Below are positions 1 through 7,697 of a stretch of 64,000 bases of DNA, piece by piece (the stretch's first letter is position 1; each line of letters opens with the position of its first letter). Origin of the DNA: Nocardioides sp. (lineage in GTDB: Bacteria; Actinomycetota; Actinomycetes; Propionibacteriales; Nocardioidaceae); contig NZ_JASEEQ010000001.1 of the NCBI RefSeq assembly GCF_030019515.1, positions 248,001 through 312,000 on the forward strand, written 5' to 3'. The notes under the pieces are model-generated. The model was not told the origin of the DNA and made no database searches. It worked only from the letters and a program-made list of their open reading frames with translations. Made by a program: the position numbers and the translations under genes.

Positions 1-1
1 C

Positions 2-26
2 AACCCTCAACCTCTGGCTGAGGGTT
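2..26. promoter_or_regulatory. Inverted repeat, candidate FtsR/MerR operator
   Basis: Perfect 8-bp arms AACCCTCA (2-9) and TGAGGGTT (19-26) are separated by 9 bp. The same geometry recurs before garA at 2060-2084. The resident MerR gene ftsR lies between the two copies, so it is the obvious candidate binder. This copy probably belongs to a minus-strand gene beyond the left edge, where a second MerR gene sits in mycobacteria. Function is inferred. Confidence 0.45.
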
Positions 27-110
27 AGGGTTCTGGTCGACCCGGGGTCGACCTCCCGCAAGCAGGTCGCCGTGCGGCGCTCCCCTGCCAGCTGCCGTGC
101 CTGGGTGCGC

Positions 111-587
111 TCAGGGCTCGGTGGGGGCGTCGAAGTCCTCCGGGGTGACCTGGTCGAGGAACTCGCGGAACTTCTCGACCTCGTCCTCCTGCTCGGCGGG
201 TACGGCGAGGCCGGCCTCGTCGAGCACCTCCTCCGCGCAGACGATCCGGCTGCCGGTGCGCAGCGCCAGCGCGATCGAGTCCGACGGGCGCGCGCTCACC
301 TCGGCCCCGGATCCGAGGACCAGGGTCGCGAAGAACACCCCGTCCTTGACGTCGGTGATCTGCACCTCGGTCAGCTCGTTGCCGGTCGCCTCGAGCACGT
401 CCTTGAGCAGGTCGTGCGTCAGCGGCCGCGGCGGGACCACCCCTTGCTGGGCGAAGGCGATCGCGGTCGCCTCCACGGCACCGATCCAGATGGGGAGGTA
501 GCGCTCGCCCGAGACCTCGCGCAGCAGCACGATCGGCTGGTTCGAGGGCATCTCCACCCTGACTCCCATGACATCGACTTCGCGCAC
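111..587 (-). CDS. DUF151 bifunctional nuclease family protein
   Basis: About 158 aa, the usual length for DUF151/bifunctional nuclease-domain proteins (Rv1829 type). The N-terminus carries MGVRVEMPSNQPIVLLRE, followed by YLPIWIG, the RPLTHDLL segment and the SARPSDSIALALR block that is conserved in the family; the C-terminus is acidic and ends with EKFREFLDQVTPEDF. I chose a GTG start at 587 (or the adjacent GTG at 590) because homologues begin a few residues before MGV; the ATG at 569 is the alternative. A longer frame up to 662 has no family similarity. It lies downstream of ftsR, as in mycobacteria. Cellular role in actinobacteria is unknown; nuclease activity is known only for plant and a few bacterial relatives. 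Confidence 0.85.
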   Translation of the reverse strand: MREVDVMGVRVEMPSNQPIVLLREVSGERYLPIWIGAVEATAIAFAQQGVVPPRPLTHDLLKDVLEATGNELTEVQITDVKDGVFFATLVLGSGAEVSARPSDSIALALRTGSRIVCAEEVLDEAGLAVPAEQEDEVEKFREFLDQVTPEDFDAPTEP

Positions 588-702
588 CACTCCACAGTAC
601 CCCCGGCGCGAGAGCCGGCCCGGCGGCGCGGGGGCCCGCACCCCGGCGTACTTGTCGGCCAATACCAGTACTTCTGGGCCGAAGTTTCGCCCGAACAGTG
701 CT

Positions 703-728
703 GGTTTCCCCGGGTACCCGGGGAAACC
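703..728. terminator. 26-bp perfect palindrome after ftsR
   Basis: The arms GGTTTCCCCGGGT and ACCCGGGGAAACC meet without a loop, giving a very strong hairpin 23 bp past the ftsR stop on the minus strand. There is no U-tract, as is common for actinobacterial terminators. It could end the garA-ftsR transcript or protect its 3' end before the DUF151 gene. Confidence 0.5.
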
Positions 729-751
729 GACGGCGGCGGCCGGGCGGGCCG

Positions 752-1504
752 TCAGGTCGAGCGCAGCGCGCTCTTCACCAGGGTCGCGTGCAGGCGCACC
801 GAGAGGGCCGCGATCTCGCTGACGGTCTCCTCGGCGCGGGCCTTCGCGGCGGCGTCGCGACCCCGCTTCTGGGGGGCGACCACCTGCTCGACCAGACCGA
901 CCTCACGGTCCGCGGCGGTCTTGAAGGCCCGTAGGTGCCGGGGCTCGAAGCCGAAGTCGGCCAGCTCGCGCGCGGTCTGCGCGATCACCAGGGCGTCGGT
1001 GTCGTAGTGGCCGGTGCCGCGGTGCGGGGCGATCAGCCCGAACTGCTCGAGCTGGTCGAGCAGGTCCTCGGTGATCTCGGCGATCTTGACCAGCTCGCGG
1101 CGCGAGAGCCGCACGTTGTCACGCCGGGTGAACGACGCCGGGCTGGGCAGGCCGTCGGCCGCGAGCGCGACCCGCGGCACCGTCGGCACGACCGGGTCGA
1201 TCGGCGGCGGCTCCAGGCCGCGGTCGATCGCGTCGAGGTGCTCACCGATCACCTTGAGCGGCAGGTAGTGGTCGCGCTGCATGCGCAGCACGTAGCGCAG
1301 CCGCTCGACGTCGGCGTGGGAGAACTTCCGGTAGCCGGCCGCCGTGCGCTCGGGCTTGATCAGTCCCTTGTCCTCGAGGAACCGGATCTTCGGGATCGTG
1401 ACACCCGGGAAGTCGGGGCGCAGCTGGTCGAGCACCTGCCCGATGTTCATCCGCGCCCGCGCTGCCGAGGACGCCCCCGAGGCGGTGGACACGGCCCGGC
1501 TCAC
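752..1504 (-). CDS. ftsR: MerR-family regulator FtsR
   Basis: A 250-aa protein with an N-terminal winged helix-turn-helix of the MerR class: MNIGQVLDQLRPDFPGVTI, then RFLEDKGLIKPERTAAGYRKF and a VERLRYVLRMQRD helix. A long C-terminal part (about residues 110-250) contains a second helical segment (SRRELVKIAEITEDLLDQLE) typical of the Rv1828/FtsR group rather than metal-sensing MerR proteins. In corynebacteria FtsR activates ftsZ, and the mycobacterial homologue sits in the same gene order. The GTG start overlaps the garA stop by 4 bp (GTGA), so the two are probably co-translated. The cell-division role is inferred from homologues. Confidence 0.88.
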   Translation of the reverse strand: MSRAVSTASGASSAARARMNIGQVLDQLRPDFPGVTIPKIRFLEDKGLIKPERTAAGYRKFSHADVERLRYVLRMQRDHYLPLKVIGEHLDAIDRGLEPPPIDPVVPTVPRVALAADGLPSPASFTRRDNVRLSRRELVKIAEITEDLLDQLEQFGLIAPHRGTGHYDTDALVIAQTARELADFGFEPRHLRAFKTAADREVGLVEQVVAPQKRGRDAAAKARAEETVSEIAALSVRLHATLVKSALRST

Positions 1505-2034
1505 CTCGCCGCGTGTCCGGAGAAGAACACGAGGCGGTACTTGCCGATCTGGACCTCGTCACCGTCGGTCAGCTGGACCCGGTCGATCCGGTCCCGGTTG
1601 ACGTAGGTGCCGTTGAGGCTGCCGACGTCGCTCACCGTGAACGTGTCGCCGGACCGGTGGAACTCGGCATGCCGGCGGGAGACGGTGACGTCGTCGAGGA
1701 AGATCTCGCTGTCGGGGTGACGGCCGGCGTTGACGACGTCGGCGTCCAGCAGGAACCGGCTGCCGGCCCCCGGGCCGCGCTGCACCACGAGCAGGGCGTG
1801 GCCGGCCGGGAGCGCGTCCACGGCCGCCGCGTCCACGGCGTTGAGCTGGCGGTCGGAGGTCTCGACCTTGTCGGCGCCGAGACCGATCGCGATCGTCGCC
1901 GTCGACTCCTCGGACGGCTCCCGGGTCGCGGCGGGGCCCGCCGGCGGCGACGCGGTGACCAGGCGGGTGCCGCACTGGGAGCAGAAGCGTGCGTCGTCGG
2001 GGTTCTGCGTGCCACACGCTGTGCAGAACGGCAT
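1501..2034 (-). CDS. garA: GarA-type FHA protein with N-terminal zinc ribbon
   Basis: A 177-aa protein. Residues 4-21 form a zinc ribbon (C4-x2-C7 and C18-x2-C21). An FHA domain follows from about residue 78, with the phosphothreonine-binding signature G104-R105, S119-R-R-H122 and N141-G-T. GarA in mycobacteria and OdhI in corynebacteria inhibit 2-oxoglutarate dehydrogenase and modulate glutamate enzymes until phosphorylated on an N-terminal ETT motif. That exact motif is missing here; the nearest candidate is STAT at 44-47 in an acidic stretch. The start is ATG 2034 with a GAAGGA ribosome-binding site. It lies directly downstream of gcvH, as in mycobacteria. The metabolic switch role is inferred. 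Confidence 0.85.
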   Translation of the reverse strand: MPFCTACGTQNPDDARFCSQCGTRLVTASPPAGPAATREPSEESTATIAIGLGADKVETSDRQLNAVDAAAVDALPAGHALLVVQRGPGAGSRFLLDADVVNAGRHPDSEIFLDDVTVSRRHAEFHRSGDTFTVSDVGSLNGTYVNRDRIDRVQLTDGDEVQIGKYRLVFFSGHAAR

Positions 2035-2059
2035 CGGTCTGTCCTTCGGTCGGGGGGCA

Positions 2060-2084
2060 AACCCTCAGGGCCGGGTTGAGGTTG
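2060..2084. promoter_or_regulatory. Second FtsR-like inverted repeat, before garA
   Basis: The left arm AACCCTCA (2060-2067) is identical to the copy at 2-9. The 9-bp spacer is the same length, and the right arm TGAGGTTG keeps 6 of 8 symmetric bases; a GGTT follows at 2087-2090, as after the first copy. It lies 26 bp upstream of the garA start, in the promoter of the garA-ftsR operon, which would allow ftsR autoregulation. Confidence 0.45.
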
Positions 2085-2117
2085 ACGGTTGGTCCGAACC
2101 TATCAGCCCGACCCGGC

Positions 2118-2187
2118 CGATCAAGACCGATCAGGACCGCTCAGGACCGATGAGGATCGATGAGAACCGCTCAGGACCGGTCAGGCG
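2118..2187. repeat. Tandem 10-bp repeat, about seven copies
   Basis: The unit is CGATCAGGAC with small changes (CGCTCAGGAC, CGATGAGGAT, CGATGAGAAC). Seven units run head to tail from 2118, and the last overlaps the gcvH stop codon (2181-2183). The array fills most of the gcvH-garA gap. On the gcvH strand most units carry an extra stop codon. Confidence 0.75.
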
Positions 2188-2567
2188 TCGAGCGAGGCCT
2201 CGTACGCCGCCGCGTCGAGCAGCGCGTCCAGGCCGGTGCGATCGCTCGGGACCACCTCGAAGAGCCAGCCGCCGCCGTACGGGTCGTTGTTGACGAGCTC
2301 GGGGGTCGCGTCCAGGGCGTCGTTGCGGGCCACGACCTCACCGGAGACCGGCGCGTAGACGTCGCTCACCGACTTCGTGGACTCCAGCTCGCCGCAGGTG
2401 TCGCCGGCGTCGACCGTCGACCCGAGCTCGGGGAGCGAGACGTAGACGATGTCACCCAGCGCGTCCTGCGCGTAGTGGGTGATGCCGATCCGGACCGAGC
2501 CCTCGTGCTCCCCGGGCTCGCGGACCCACTCGTGCTCGGTGCTGTACTTCAGGTCGTCGGGGTACAA
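2181..2567 (-). CDS. gcvH: Glycine cleavage system H protein
   Basis: 128 aa, the standard H-protein length. It carries the lipoyl attachment site ESTKSVSDVYAPVSGE with the modified lysine at K65, preceded by the GDIVYVSLPELG strand and the conserved EHEWV at the N-terminus. The H protein shuttles the aminomethyl group between GcvP, GcvT and the L protein in cytosolic glycine oxidation. The start codon is TTG (2567) behind a GAGGAG ribosome-binding site; an upstream start in frame is not apparent. It lies between the DUF881 genes and garA, the order seen in mycobacteria. Confidence 0.95.
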   Translation of the reverse strand: MYPDDLKYSTEHEWVREPGEHEGSVRIGITHYAQDALGDIVYVSLPELGSTVDAGDTCGELESTKSVSDVYAPVSGEVVARNDALDATPELVNNDPYGGGWLFEVVPSDRTGLDALLDAAAYEASLDA

Positions 2568-2626
2568 GGCGTCTCCTCGGGGGATCGGTGCCGGGGTCGA
2601 GGGCGCACGGGCGCCCAGCGCTGAGG

Positions 2627-3364
2627 CTACTGCGCGCCGTCGGGTTCGGCGTACTCCGGTCTCTCGGGCTTGACCACACTCTCGATGTCCAGGGAGGCGA
2701 GCTCGTCGACCACGACGCTCGCGCCGTCGTCCTGGAACAGGTCGCGCGGCCCGTCGGGGAAGTCGATGCCCGAGCTGGCGAGGGTGTGCGGCTCCCCGAT
2801 CACGTCGATGACGTACGGCGAGGTGACCATCTGGCCGCCGACCAGGAGCCCGCCGGAGACGTCCTCCACCGCCGTGTCGGCCACCACCCGGACCTGGCCG
2901 TTGATCTGGATCGCCTCGGCGCCGGCGGTGCGCAGCTCCTGGAGGGTGTCGACCATGCTCTGCACCCCGACGACGCCGGTCTGCTCGGTGACGGTCACCC
3001 GGATGCCCGGGCCCGTCACGGGGACCAGCCCGGCGAGGATGGCGAGGGTGTCGGCCTCCTGCTGGGCCTGGGCGAGGGCGGCCTCGCGCGAGCCGGTGTC
3101 GGAGAGCAGGTCGTCGCGGGTGCGCTGCAGCCGGGCGATCTCGGCCTCGGCGCGCTGGCTGGTGCCGGCCAGGCCGTTGAGCACGTCGATCAGGTCCTGC
3201 TCGCGCAGGCTGCCGTAGGTGTTGTCGACCTCGTTGAAGCGGACCTGCGTGACGGCGGCGTAGCCGAGGACGGCGAGCAGCACCGCGACCACTGCCTGGC
3301 TGCGGCTGGGCCGCACCAGGGCGCGGAGCAGGCGCTGCCGTCCGGTCGGCTGCTCCTCAGGCAT
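2627..3364 (-). CDS. DUF881 family membrane-anchored protein
   Basis: 245 aa. One N-terminal transmembrane helix (about residues 22-42, AVVAVLLAVLGYAAVTQV) is followed by a coiled-coil region (residues 50-110) and the DUF881 domain with VTGPGIRVTV and AEAIQINGQVRVV. Length and layout match Rv1825 and Bacillus YlxW/YlxX-like proteins, probable envelope-associated proteins near division genes. Its start overlaps the end of sbp by 8 bp. It belongs to an operon of pgsA-like, DUF881, sbp and DUF881 genes. Biochemical function is unknown. Confidence 0.85.
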   Translation of the reverse strand: MPEEQPTGRQRLLRALVRPSRSQAVVAVLLAVLGYAAVTQVRFNEVDNTYGSLREQDLIDVLNGLAGTSQRAEAEIARLQRTRDDLLSDTGSREAALAQAQQEADTLAILAGLVPVTGPGIRVTVTEQTGVVGVQSMVDTLQELRTAGAEAIQINGQVRVVADTAVEDVSGGLLVGGQMVTSPYVIDVIGEPHTLASSGIDFPDGPRDLFQDDGASVVVDELASLDIESVVKPERPEYAEPDGAQ

Positions 3365-3689
3365 GGAACAGGTGCCTTCGGATGGCGGCGACGTTGGAGA
3401 AGATCCGGATCCCGAGCACCACGATCACGCCGGTCGACAGCTGGCCGCCCACGCCCAGCTTGTCGCCGAGGTAGACGATCGCGGCCGCGATCACGACGTT
3501 GCTGACGAACGAGACGACGAACACCTTGTCGTCGAAGATGCCGTCCAGGTAGGCACGGAGGGCACCGAAGACCGCGTCCAGCGCGGCGACGACGGCGATC
3601 GGCAGGTAGGGCTCGAGGCCGGCCGGGACGTCGGGCTGGAACACCACGCCCAGCACGATCCCGACCAGCAGCCCGAGTGCGGCGATCAC
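3357..3689 (-). CDS. sbp: Small basic membrane protein (DUF1290)
   Basis: 110 aa with three hydrophobic segments: IAALGLLVGIVLGVVF at the N-terminus, LPIAVVAALDAVFGALRAYLDGIFDDKVFV in the middle and GVIVVLGIRIFSNVAAIRRHLFHA at the end. FDDKVF and GIRIFSNVAAIRRHLF are hallmarks of the Sbp/DUF1290 family (Rv1824), found in actinobacteria and firmicutes beside DUF881 genes. The GTG start at 3689 overlaps the upstream DUF881 stop (GTGA). Function is unknown; the constant pairing suggests a membrane complex with the two DUF881 proteins. Confidence 0.88.
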   Translation of the reverse strand: MIAALGLLVGIVLGVVFQPDVPAGLEPYLPIAVVAALDAVFGALRAYLDGIFDDKVFVVSFVSNVVIAAAIVYLGDKLGVGGQLSTGVIVVLGIRIFSNVAAIRRHLFHA

Positions 3690-4546
3690 GGCGGTGTCTC
3701 CTTCCGACGCTTGACGAGGTTCTCCTTGGCGGTGCCCTCGACGGCCCAGCTCAGGCGCTGCAGGCGCTGCGGGGCCGCGGGGAGGGCGAGCCGGTCCACA
3801 TTGTCCATCTTCCAGGGGAAGCCGAAGTGGCTGGCCGTGTCGCGGAACGTCAGGCCGCTCGTGGTCTCCATCAGGTCGGCCTGGAGGGTGCGCGGGTCGC
3901 CGATGGCGAGCACGACGTACGGCGGCGACAGCGGCCGGAAGTTCACGTGGATCGCGGCGCCCGAGTTGCGGATCGGCGTGCGGGCGGTGAGCCGCTGGCC
4001 GTTGATCGAGATCGCCTCGGCCCCGGCGTTCCACAGCCCGTCGACCAGCGGGCGCAGGTCCCGGTCGCGGACCGAGAAGCTCTCGGCGTCGTCGACCGTG
4101 ACCCGGACGCCCGGGCCGGTGACGGCGCCGAAGCCGGTGACTGCCTCGAGGCGCTCGACCCGGGCGAGCGCCCCCTGCGCGGAGGCCGTGACGTCGACAA
4201 GGTTGTCCTGCAGCGAGACGTCGAGCTCGCGGAGGTCGACGATGCGCTCCTGGAGCGCCGCCACGTCGGCGCGGCCGCGGTCGATGTTGGCGATCAGCGA
4301 CGCCCGGCTGGCGCTCTCCACCCCGGCGCGCTGGGAGTTCTGGACGGCCGCGACCGTCACCAGCAGGCCGAAGACGGCCACCACCACGGTCGCGGTCCCC
4401 ACCCGCCGGCGGTGGGTGGGCATCGCGCCCTGGTCGGCCCGCCGCTCGGCGACGTGGCGGTAGTCCTCGTCGAGGGACTGCTGGGTGATCAGGGTCAGCA
4501 GCGGCGTGCTGACCCGCTCGGCGGCCGCGGCCGGGGTGTCAGGCAT
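3686..4546 (-). CDS. DUF881 family protein, upstream paralogue
   Basis: 286 aa. A charged cytosolic segment is followed by one transmembrane helix (about residues 50-68, TATVVVAVFGLLVTVAAV), a coiled-coil stretch and the DUF881 domain with VTGPGVRVTVDD and AEAISINGQRLTAR. It corresponds to Rv1823. It is about 40 residues longer than the downstream paralogue, with a cytosolic N-terminal tail and an extended C-terminus rich in basic residues. It overlaps the pgsA-like gene by 8 bp upstream and sbp by 4 bp downstream, so the block reads as one transcript. Confidence 0.85.
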   Translation of the reverse strand: MPDTPAAAAERVSTPLLTLITQQSLDEDYRHVAERRADQGAMPTHRRRVGTATVVVAVFGLLVTVAAVQNSQRAGVESASRASLIANIDRGRADVAALQERIVDLRELDVSLQDNLVDVTASAQGALARVERLEAVTGFGAVTGPGVRVTVDDAESFSVRDRDLRPLVDGLWNAGAEAISINGQRLTARTPIRNSGAAIHVNFRPLSPPYVVLAIGDPRTLQADLMETTSGLTFRDTASHFGFPWKMDNVDRLALPAAPQRLQRLSWAVEGTAKENLVKRRKETPP

Positions 4547-5141
4547 CGGGGACCGCCGCCCGGCGCCGCTCGGTGGTGGCCAGCAGGGTGCGGACCTGCC
4601 AGGCGTAGAGGATGCCCGCCCACCAGTAGAGGCCGATGCCCCACAGGGCGAACGCCCAGCCGAACACGTTCGCGAGGGTCGCCACGGTGCCCTCCCCGTC
4701 GCCGAGGAGCAGCAGGGGGAAGGCGTAGAGGAGGTTGAACGTCGCCGCCTTGCCCAGGAAGTGCACCGGCAGCGCGCTGTAGCCGCGGGTCCGCAGCAGG
4801 GGCACCAGACCCCAGAGCAGGAGGTCGCGCAGCGGCAGCGACAGCGCCGCCCACCAGGGGATCACGTCGCGCAGCGCGAGGCCCACGACGACCGCGAGGA
4901 TGTAGAGCCGGTCGGCGACCGGGTCCAGGATCTGGCCGAGTGCCGAGGTCTGCCCGAGCCGGCGCGCGAGGTAGCCGTCGAGGAAGTCGGTGACACCGGC
5001 GATCGCCAGCAGCGCCAGCGCCCAGCCGTCCGCCTCCGGGCCGAGCACCAGCCACAGGAACACCGGGACGCCTGCCAACCGGACCACGCTGAGCAGGTTG
5101 GGAAGTGTCCACACGCGGTTGCGCGTCGAGTCGTCCGCCAC
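4539..5141 (-). CDS. CDP-alcohol phosphatidyltransferase family protein (PgsA2-like)
   Basis: About 200 aa with several membrane segments. The full CDP-OH-P signature is present: D52-x2-D55-G56-x2-A59-R60-x8-G69-x3-D73-x3-D77. These enzymes transfer a phosphatidyl group from CDP-diacylglycerol to a small alcohol in the membrane; position and order match Rv1822 (PgsA2), whose exact substrate is unsettled. I chose GTG 5141, which has an AGGCGAG ribosome-binding site and begins just before the conserved RVWTLPNLLS; a start at 5195 would add 18 residues without similarity. It is the first gene of the DUF881-sbp operon. Confidence 0.82.
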   Translation of the reverse strand: MADDSTRNRVWTLPNLLSVVRLAGVPVFLWLVLGPEADGWALALLAIAGVTDFLDGYLARRLGQTSALGQILDPVADRLYILAVVVGLALRDVIPWWAALSLPLRDLLLWGLVPLLRTRGYSALPVHFLGKAATFNLLYAFPLLLLGDGEGTVATLANVFGWAFALWGIGLYWWAGILYAWQVRTLLATTERRRAAVPDA

Positions 5142-5225
5142 TGCTCGCCTGTCCGCTCTCCCGGGTCGTGCTGCCGCGCCAACCTTAGCGGCCACGGCGC
5201 CCGGATCGCTGGCAGCCGCACGCCG

Positions 5226-6275
5226 TCAGAGGTGGTCCTCCAAGTGCGCGGCGTCGCGGATCTCCCCCACCAGCTCCTCGATCACGTCCTCGAGCGTCGC
5301 CAGGCCGAGGGTGCGGCCCTTGTCGTCGATCACGCGCGCCATGTGCGCGCCGCGGCGCTGCAGTGTCTCGAGGGCGCCGTGCAGCGGCTCGTCGGCGCTC
5401 ACCGGGGCGAACGGCCGGATCCACTTGTCCTCGACCGGGCGGGCCCGGCGGGCCTCGTCCGGCTCGAGGACGTCCTTGATGTGCAGGTAGCCGAGCAGCC
5501 CCCCGTCCTCGCCCACGACGGGGAACCGGCTGAATCCGGTCGAGGCGCACAGTGCCTCGACCTCGGCGCCGGTCGAGCCCCGGGCCACGGTGGTCAGCGA
5601 GTCGGGCGGCATCAGGACGGCGCCGACCGTCTTCTCGGTGAACCCGAGTGCGCCGGCGAGCCGGTCGTACTCGTCGGCCTCCAGGAGACCCTCGCCCCGC
5701 GACTCCTCGACGAGGGCGGCGACCTCCTCGCGCGTGTACGTCGAGCTCACCTCGGTGGTCAGCCGGGCGCCCATCAGGCGCAGCACGCCGGCCGCGATCG
5801 CGTTGATGACCACGACGACCGGCCGGAGCACCGTCACGATGCCCCAGATCGGCGGTCCCAGGACGAGCGCGGCCCGGTCCGGTCCCGCCAGGGCGATGTT
5901 CTTCGGGATCATCTCCCCCAGCACGACGTGCAGGTAGACGACCACCGACAGGGCGACGACGAACGAGACCGGGTGCACGAAGTCCTCCGGGACGTGCACC
6001 GCGTGCAACACGGGCTCGACCAGGTGGGCGACCGCGGGCTCGCCGACCGCGCCGAGCACCAGCGAGCAGACGGTGATGCCGAGCTGGTTGACTCCGATCA
6101 CCAGGGAGATGTTCTCCATGGCCTTGATCGTGGTGCGAGCCATCCGCGAGCCGGCCTCGGCACGGGGCTCGAGCTGCGTGCGGCGCGCGGAGACCAGCGC
6201 GAACTCGGCGCCCACGAAGAACGCGTTGCCGAGCAGCAGGAGGACGGCGAGCGCGATGGCGGTGAGGCTGTTCAC
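5226..6275 (-). CDS. CNNM-type transporter with CBS pair, no CorC_HlyC domain
   Basis: 349 aa. The N-terminal DUF21/CNNM membrane domain (about residues 1-190, with NAFFVGAEFALVSARRTQLE, then the LGEMIPKN signature) is followed by two CBS motifs ending in LEDVIEELVGEIRD. It stops right after the CBS pair, so it lacks the CorC_HlyC domain present in its neighbour. CNNM proteins are Mg2+ exporters or regulators in studied bacteria. The GTG start overlaps the stop of the upstream paralogue (GTGA). The pair resembles Rv1841c/Rv1842c. Confidence 0.85.
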   Translation of the reverse strand: MNSLTAIALAVLLLLGNAFFVGAEFALVSARRTQLEPRAEAGSRMARTTIKAMENISLVIGVNQLGITVCSLVLGAVGEPAVAHLVEPVLHAVHVPEDFVHPVSFVVALSVVVYLHVVLGEMIPKNIALAGPDRAALVLGPPIWGIVTVLRPVVVVINAIAAGVLRLMGARLTTEVSSTYTREEVAALVEESRGEGLLEADEYDRLAGALGFTEKTVGAVLMPPDSLTTVARGSTGAEVEALCASTGFSRFPVVGEDGGLLGYLHIKDVLEPDEARRARPVEDKWIRPFAPVSADEPLHGALETLQRRGAHMARVIDDKGRTLGLATLEDVIEELVGEIRDAAHLEDHL

Positions 6276-7627
6276 GACCCTTCCCCCCGGGTGGGCGTGT
6301 CGAGCAGCCGCAGCGTCAGCCGGTCGATGCGCAGCCCCTCCATCCGCTCGACGGTGAGTACGGCGAGCTGCTCGCGCGGCTCGTCGGGGTCGGACCGGTC
6401 GGGGACGCTCACCTCCGCGAGGTCGCCCACCTGCGGCACCCGACCGAGCACCTGGAGGACCAGCCCCGCGATCGTGTCGTAGTCCTCGTGGTCGGGCAGC
6501 ACGACGCCGGTGACGTCCTCGACCTCGTCGGGACGCAGCAGACCGGAGAGCGACCAGGTCCCGTCGCGCTGGAGCCGCGCGGTGGCGCTGAGCCGGTCGT
6601 GCTCGTCGGCGATGTCCCCGACGATCTCCTCGACCACGTCCTCGAGGGTCACGATGCCCGCGTAGCCGCCGTACTCGTCCATGACGACCGCGAGCTGGAA
6701 GCCGTCCTTGCGCAGCAGGGCCAGGAGCGGGTCGAGCCGCAGCGAGTCGGGGACCACGATCGGCTTGGCCATCAGGTGCTTGACCTTCGTGGTCGCACGC
6801 TCGTACACGGGCAGGGCGACGGCGTTCTTGACGTGCACGGTGCCGACGACGTTCTCGTCGGCGTCGAGCACCGGGAACCGCGAGTGCCCGGTCTCGCGCG
6901 TCAGCTCGATGACGACGTTGGCCCGGTCGTTGACCTCGAGGCTGCTGGACCGCACCCGCGGCGTCATGATCTCGCCCGCGGTGCGGGCGCCGAACTCGAC
7001 CGAGCGCTCCATCAGCTCGGCGGTCTCCAGGTCGAGGGTGCCGAGGTCGGCCGAGCGCTGGATCAGCGAGGCGAGCTCGGTCGAGCTGCGCGCCGAGCGC
7101 AGCTCCTCCTGGGGCTCGAGGCCGAGGCGGCGTACGACGGCGTTGGCCGAGCCGTTGAGCACCCGGATCGGGCCGCGGGCCAGCGCCGTGAACGCGCGCT
7201 GGAAGCGCTGCGTCGCGCGCGCCACCGCCATCGGCTTGGCCAGCGCGAGGTTCTTGGGCACCAGCTCGCCGAAGATCATCGTGAGGATGGTGCCGAGCGT
7301 CAGGCCGATCGCGACGGCGGCCGGCGTGATCGCGCGCTCCGGCGTCCCGAGGCTGCGCAGCGGCCCGTCGATCAGGTCCGAGATCGCCGGCTCGGCGAGG
7401 TAGCCGATGGCGAGGTTGGTGATGGTGATGCCGACCTGGGCCCCGGAGAGCTGCGTGGACAGGCTGCGCAGCGCGGCCTGCACCCCACTCGCCCCGGCGT
7501 CACCCGCTGCGGCAGCCCGCTCGACCTGGCTGCGGTCGACGGTGACGAAGGAGAACTCGGCGGCGACGAACACGCCGCAGGCGGCGATCAGGAGCAGCGC
7601 CGCCGCGAGCAGCAGCCACGCGGTCAT
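6272..7627 (-). CDS. CNNM/CorC family protein, full length
   Basis: 451 aa: DUF21 membrane domain (residues 1-195, VAAEFSFVTVDRSQVE and FGELVPKNLALA), a CBS pair (about 215-335, MTPRVRSSSLEV and VVMDEYGGYAGIVTLEDVVEEIVGDI), then a C-terminal CorC_HlyC domain (about 350-440, SLSGLLRPDEVEDVTG). It is probably the functional Mg2+/cation exporter of the pair; the shorter downstream gene may be a partner subunit. The leader region upstream is unusually structured (see 7648-7697). Cation specificity cannot be read from the sequence. Confidence 0.87.
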   Translation of the reverse strand: MTAWLLLAAALLLIAACGVFVAAEFSFVTVDRSQVERAAAAGDAGASGVQAALRSLSTQLSGAQVGITITNLAIGYLAEPAISDLIDGPLRSLGTPERAITPAAVAIGLTLGTILTMIFGELVPKNLALAKPMAVARATQRFQRAFTALARGPIRVLNGSANAVVRRLGLEPQEELRSARSSTELASLIQRSADLGTLDLETAELMERSVEFGARTAGEIMTPRVRSSSLEVNDRANVVIELTRETGHSRFPVLDADENVVGTVHVKNAVALPVYERATTKVKHLMAKPIVVPDSLRLDPLLALLRKDGFQLAVVMDEYGGYAGIVTLEDVVEEIVGDIADEHDRLSATARLQRDGTWSLSGLLRPDEVEDVTGVVLPDHEDYDTIAGLVLQVLGRVPQVGDLAEVSVPDRSDPDEPREQLAVLTVERMEGLRIDRLTLRLLDTPTRGEGS

Positions 7628-7647
7628 CGGTGCACTCCCCGGACACG

Positions 7648-7697
7648 ACCCGCGTCAGGCGGGTGGTGGCTCCCCCTGAGTCCGGTCAGGGGGAGCC
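7648..7697 (-). promoter_or_regulatory. Hairpin-rich 5' leader of the CNNM gene
   Basis: Two perfect hairpins lie 21-70 nt before the start codon at 7627. The larger has 12-bp arms GGCTCCCCCTGA (7668-7679) and TCAGGGGGAGCC (7686-7697) with a 6-nt loop; the smaller has ACCCGC/GCGGGT arms (7648-7653, 7659-7664) with a 5-nt loop. A cation-transport gene behind a structured leader suggests a metal-sensing RNA or attenuator, but I could not match the conserved core of the ykoK (M-box) or yybP-ykoY riboswitches. Confidence 0.4.

Noticed and set aside
2118-2187. CRISPR-like array
   Set aside because: Units are 10 bp with no spacers and no cas genes; it is a simple tandem repeat.
4485-6482. Long plus-strand frame opposite pgsA and CNNM genes
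   Set aside because: Low-complexity antisense translation; both opposite genes are well supported.
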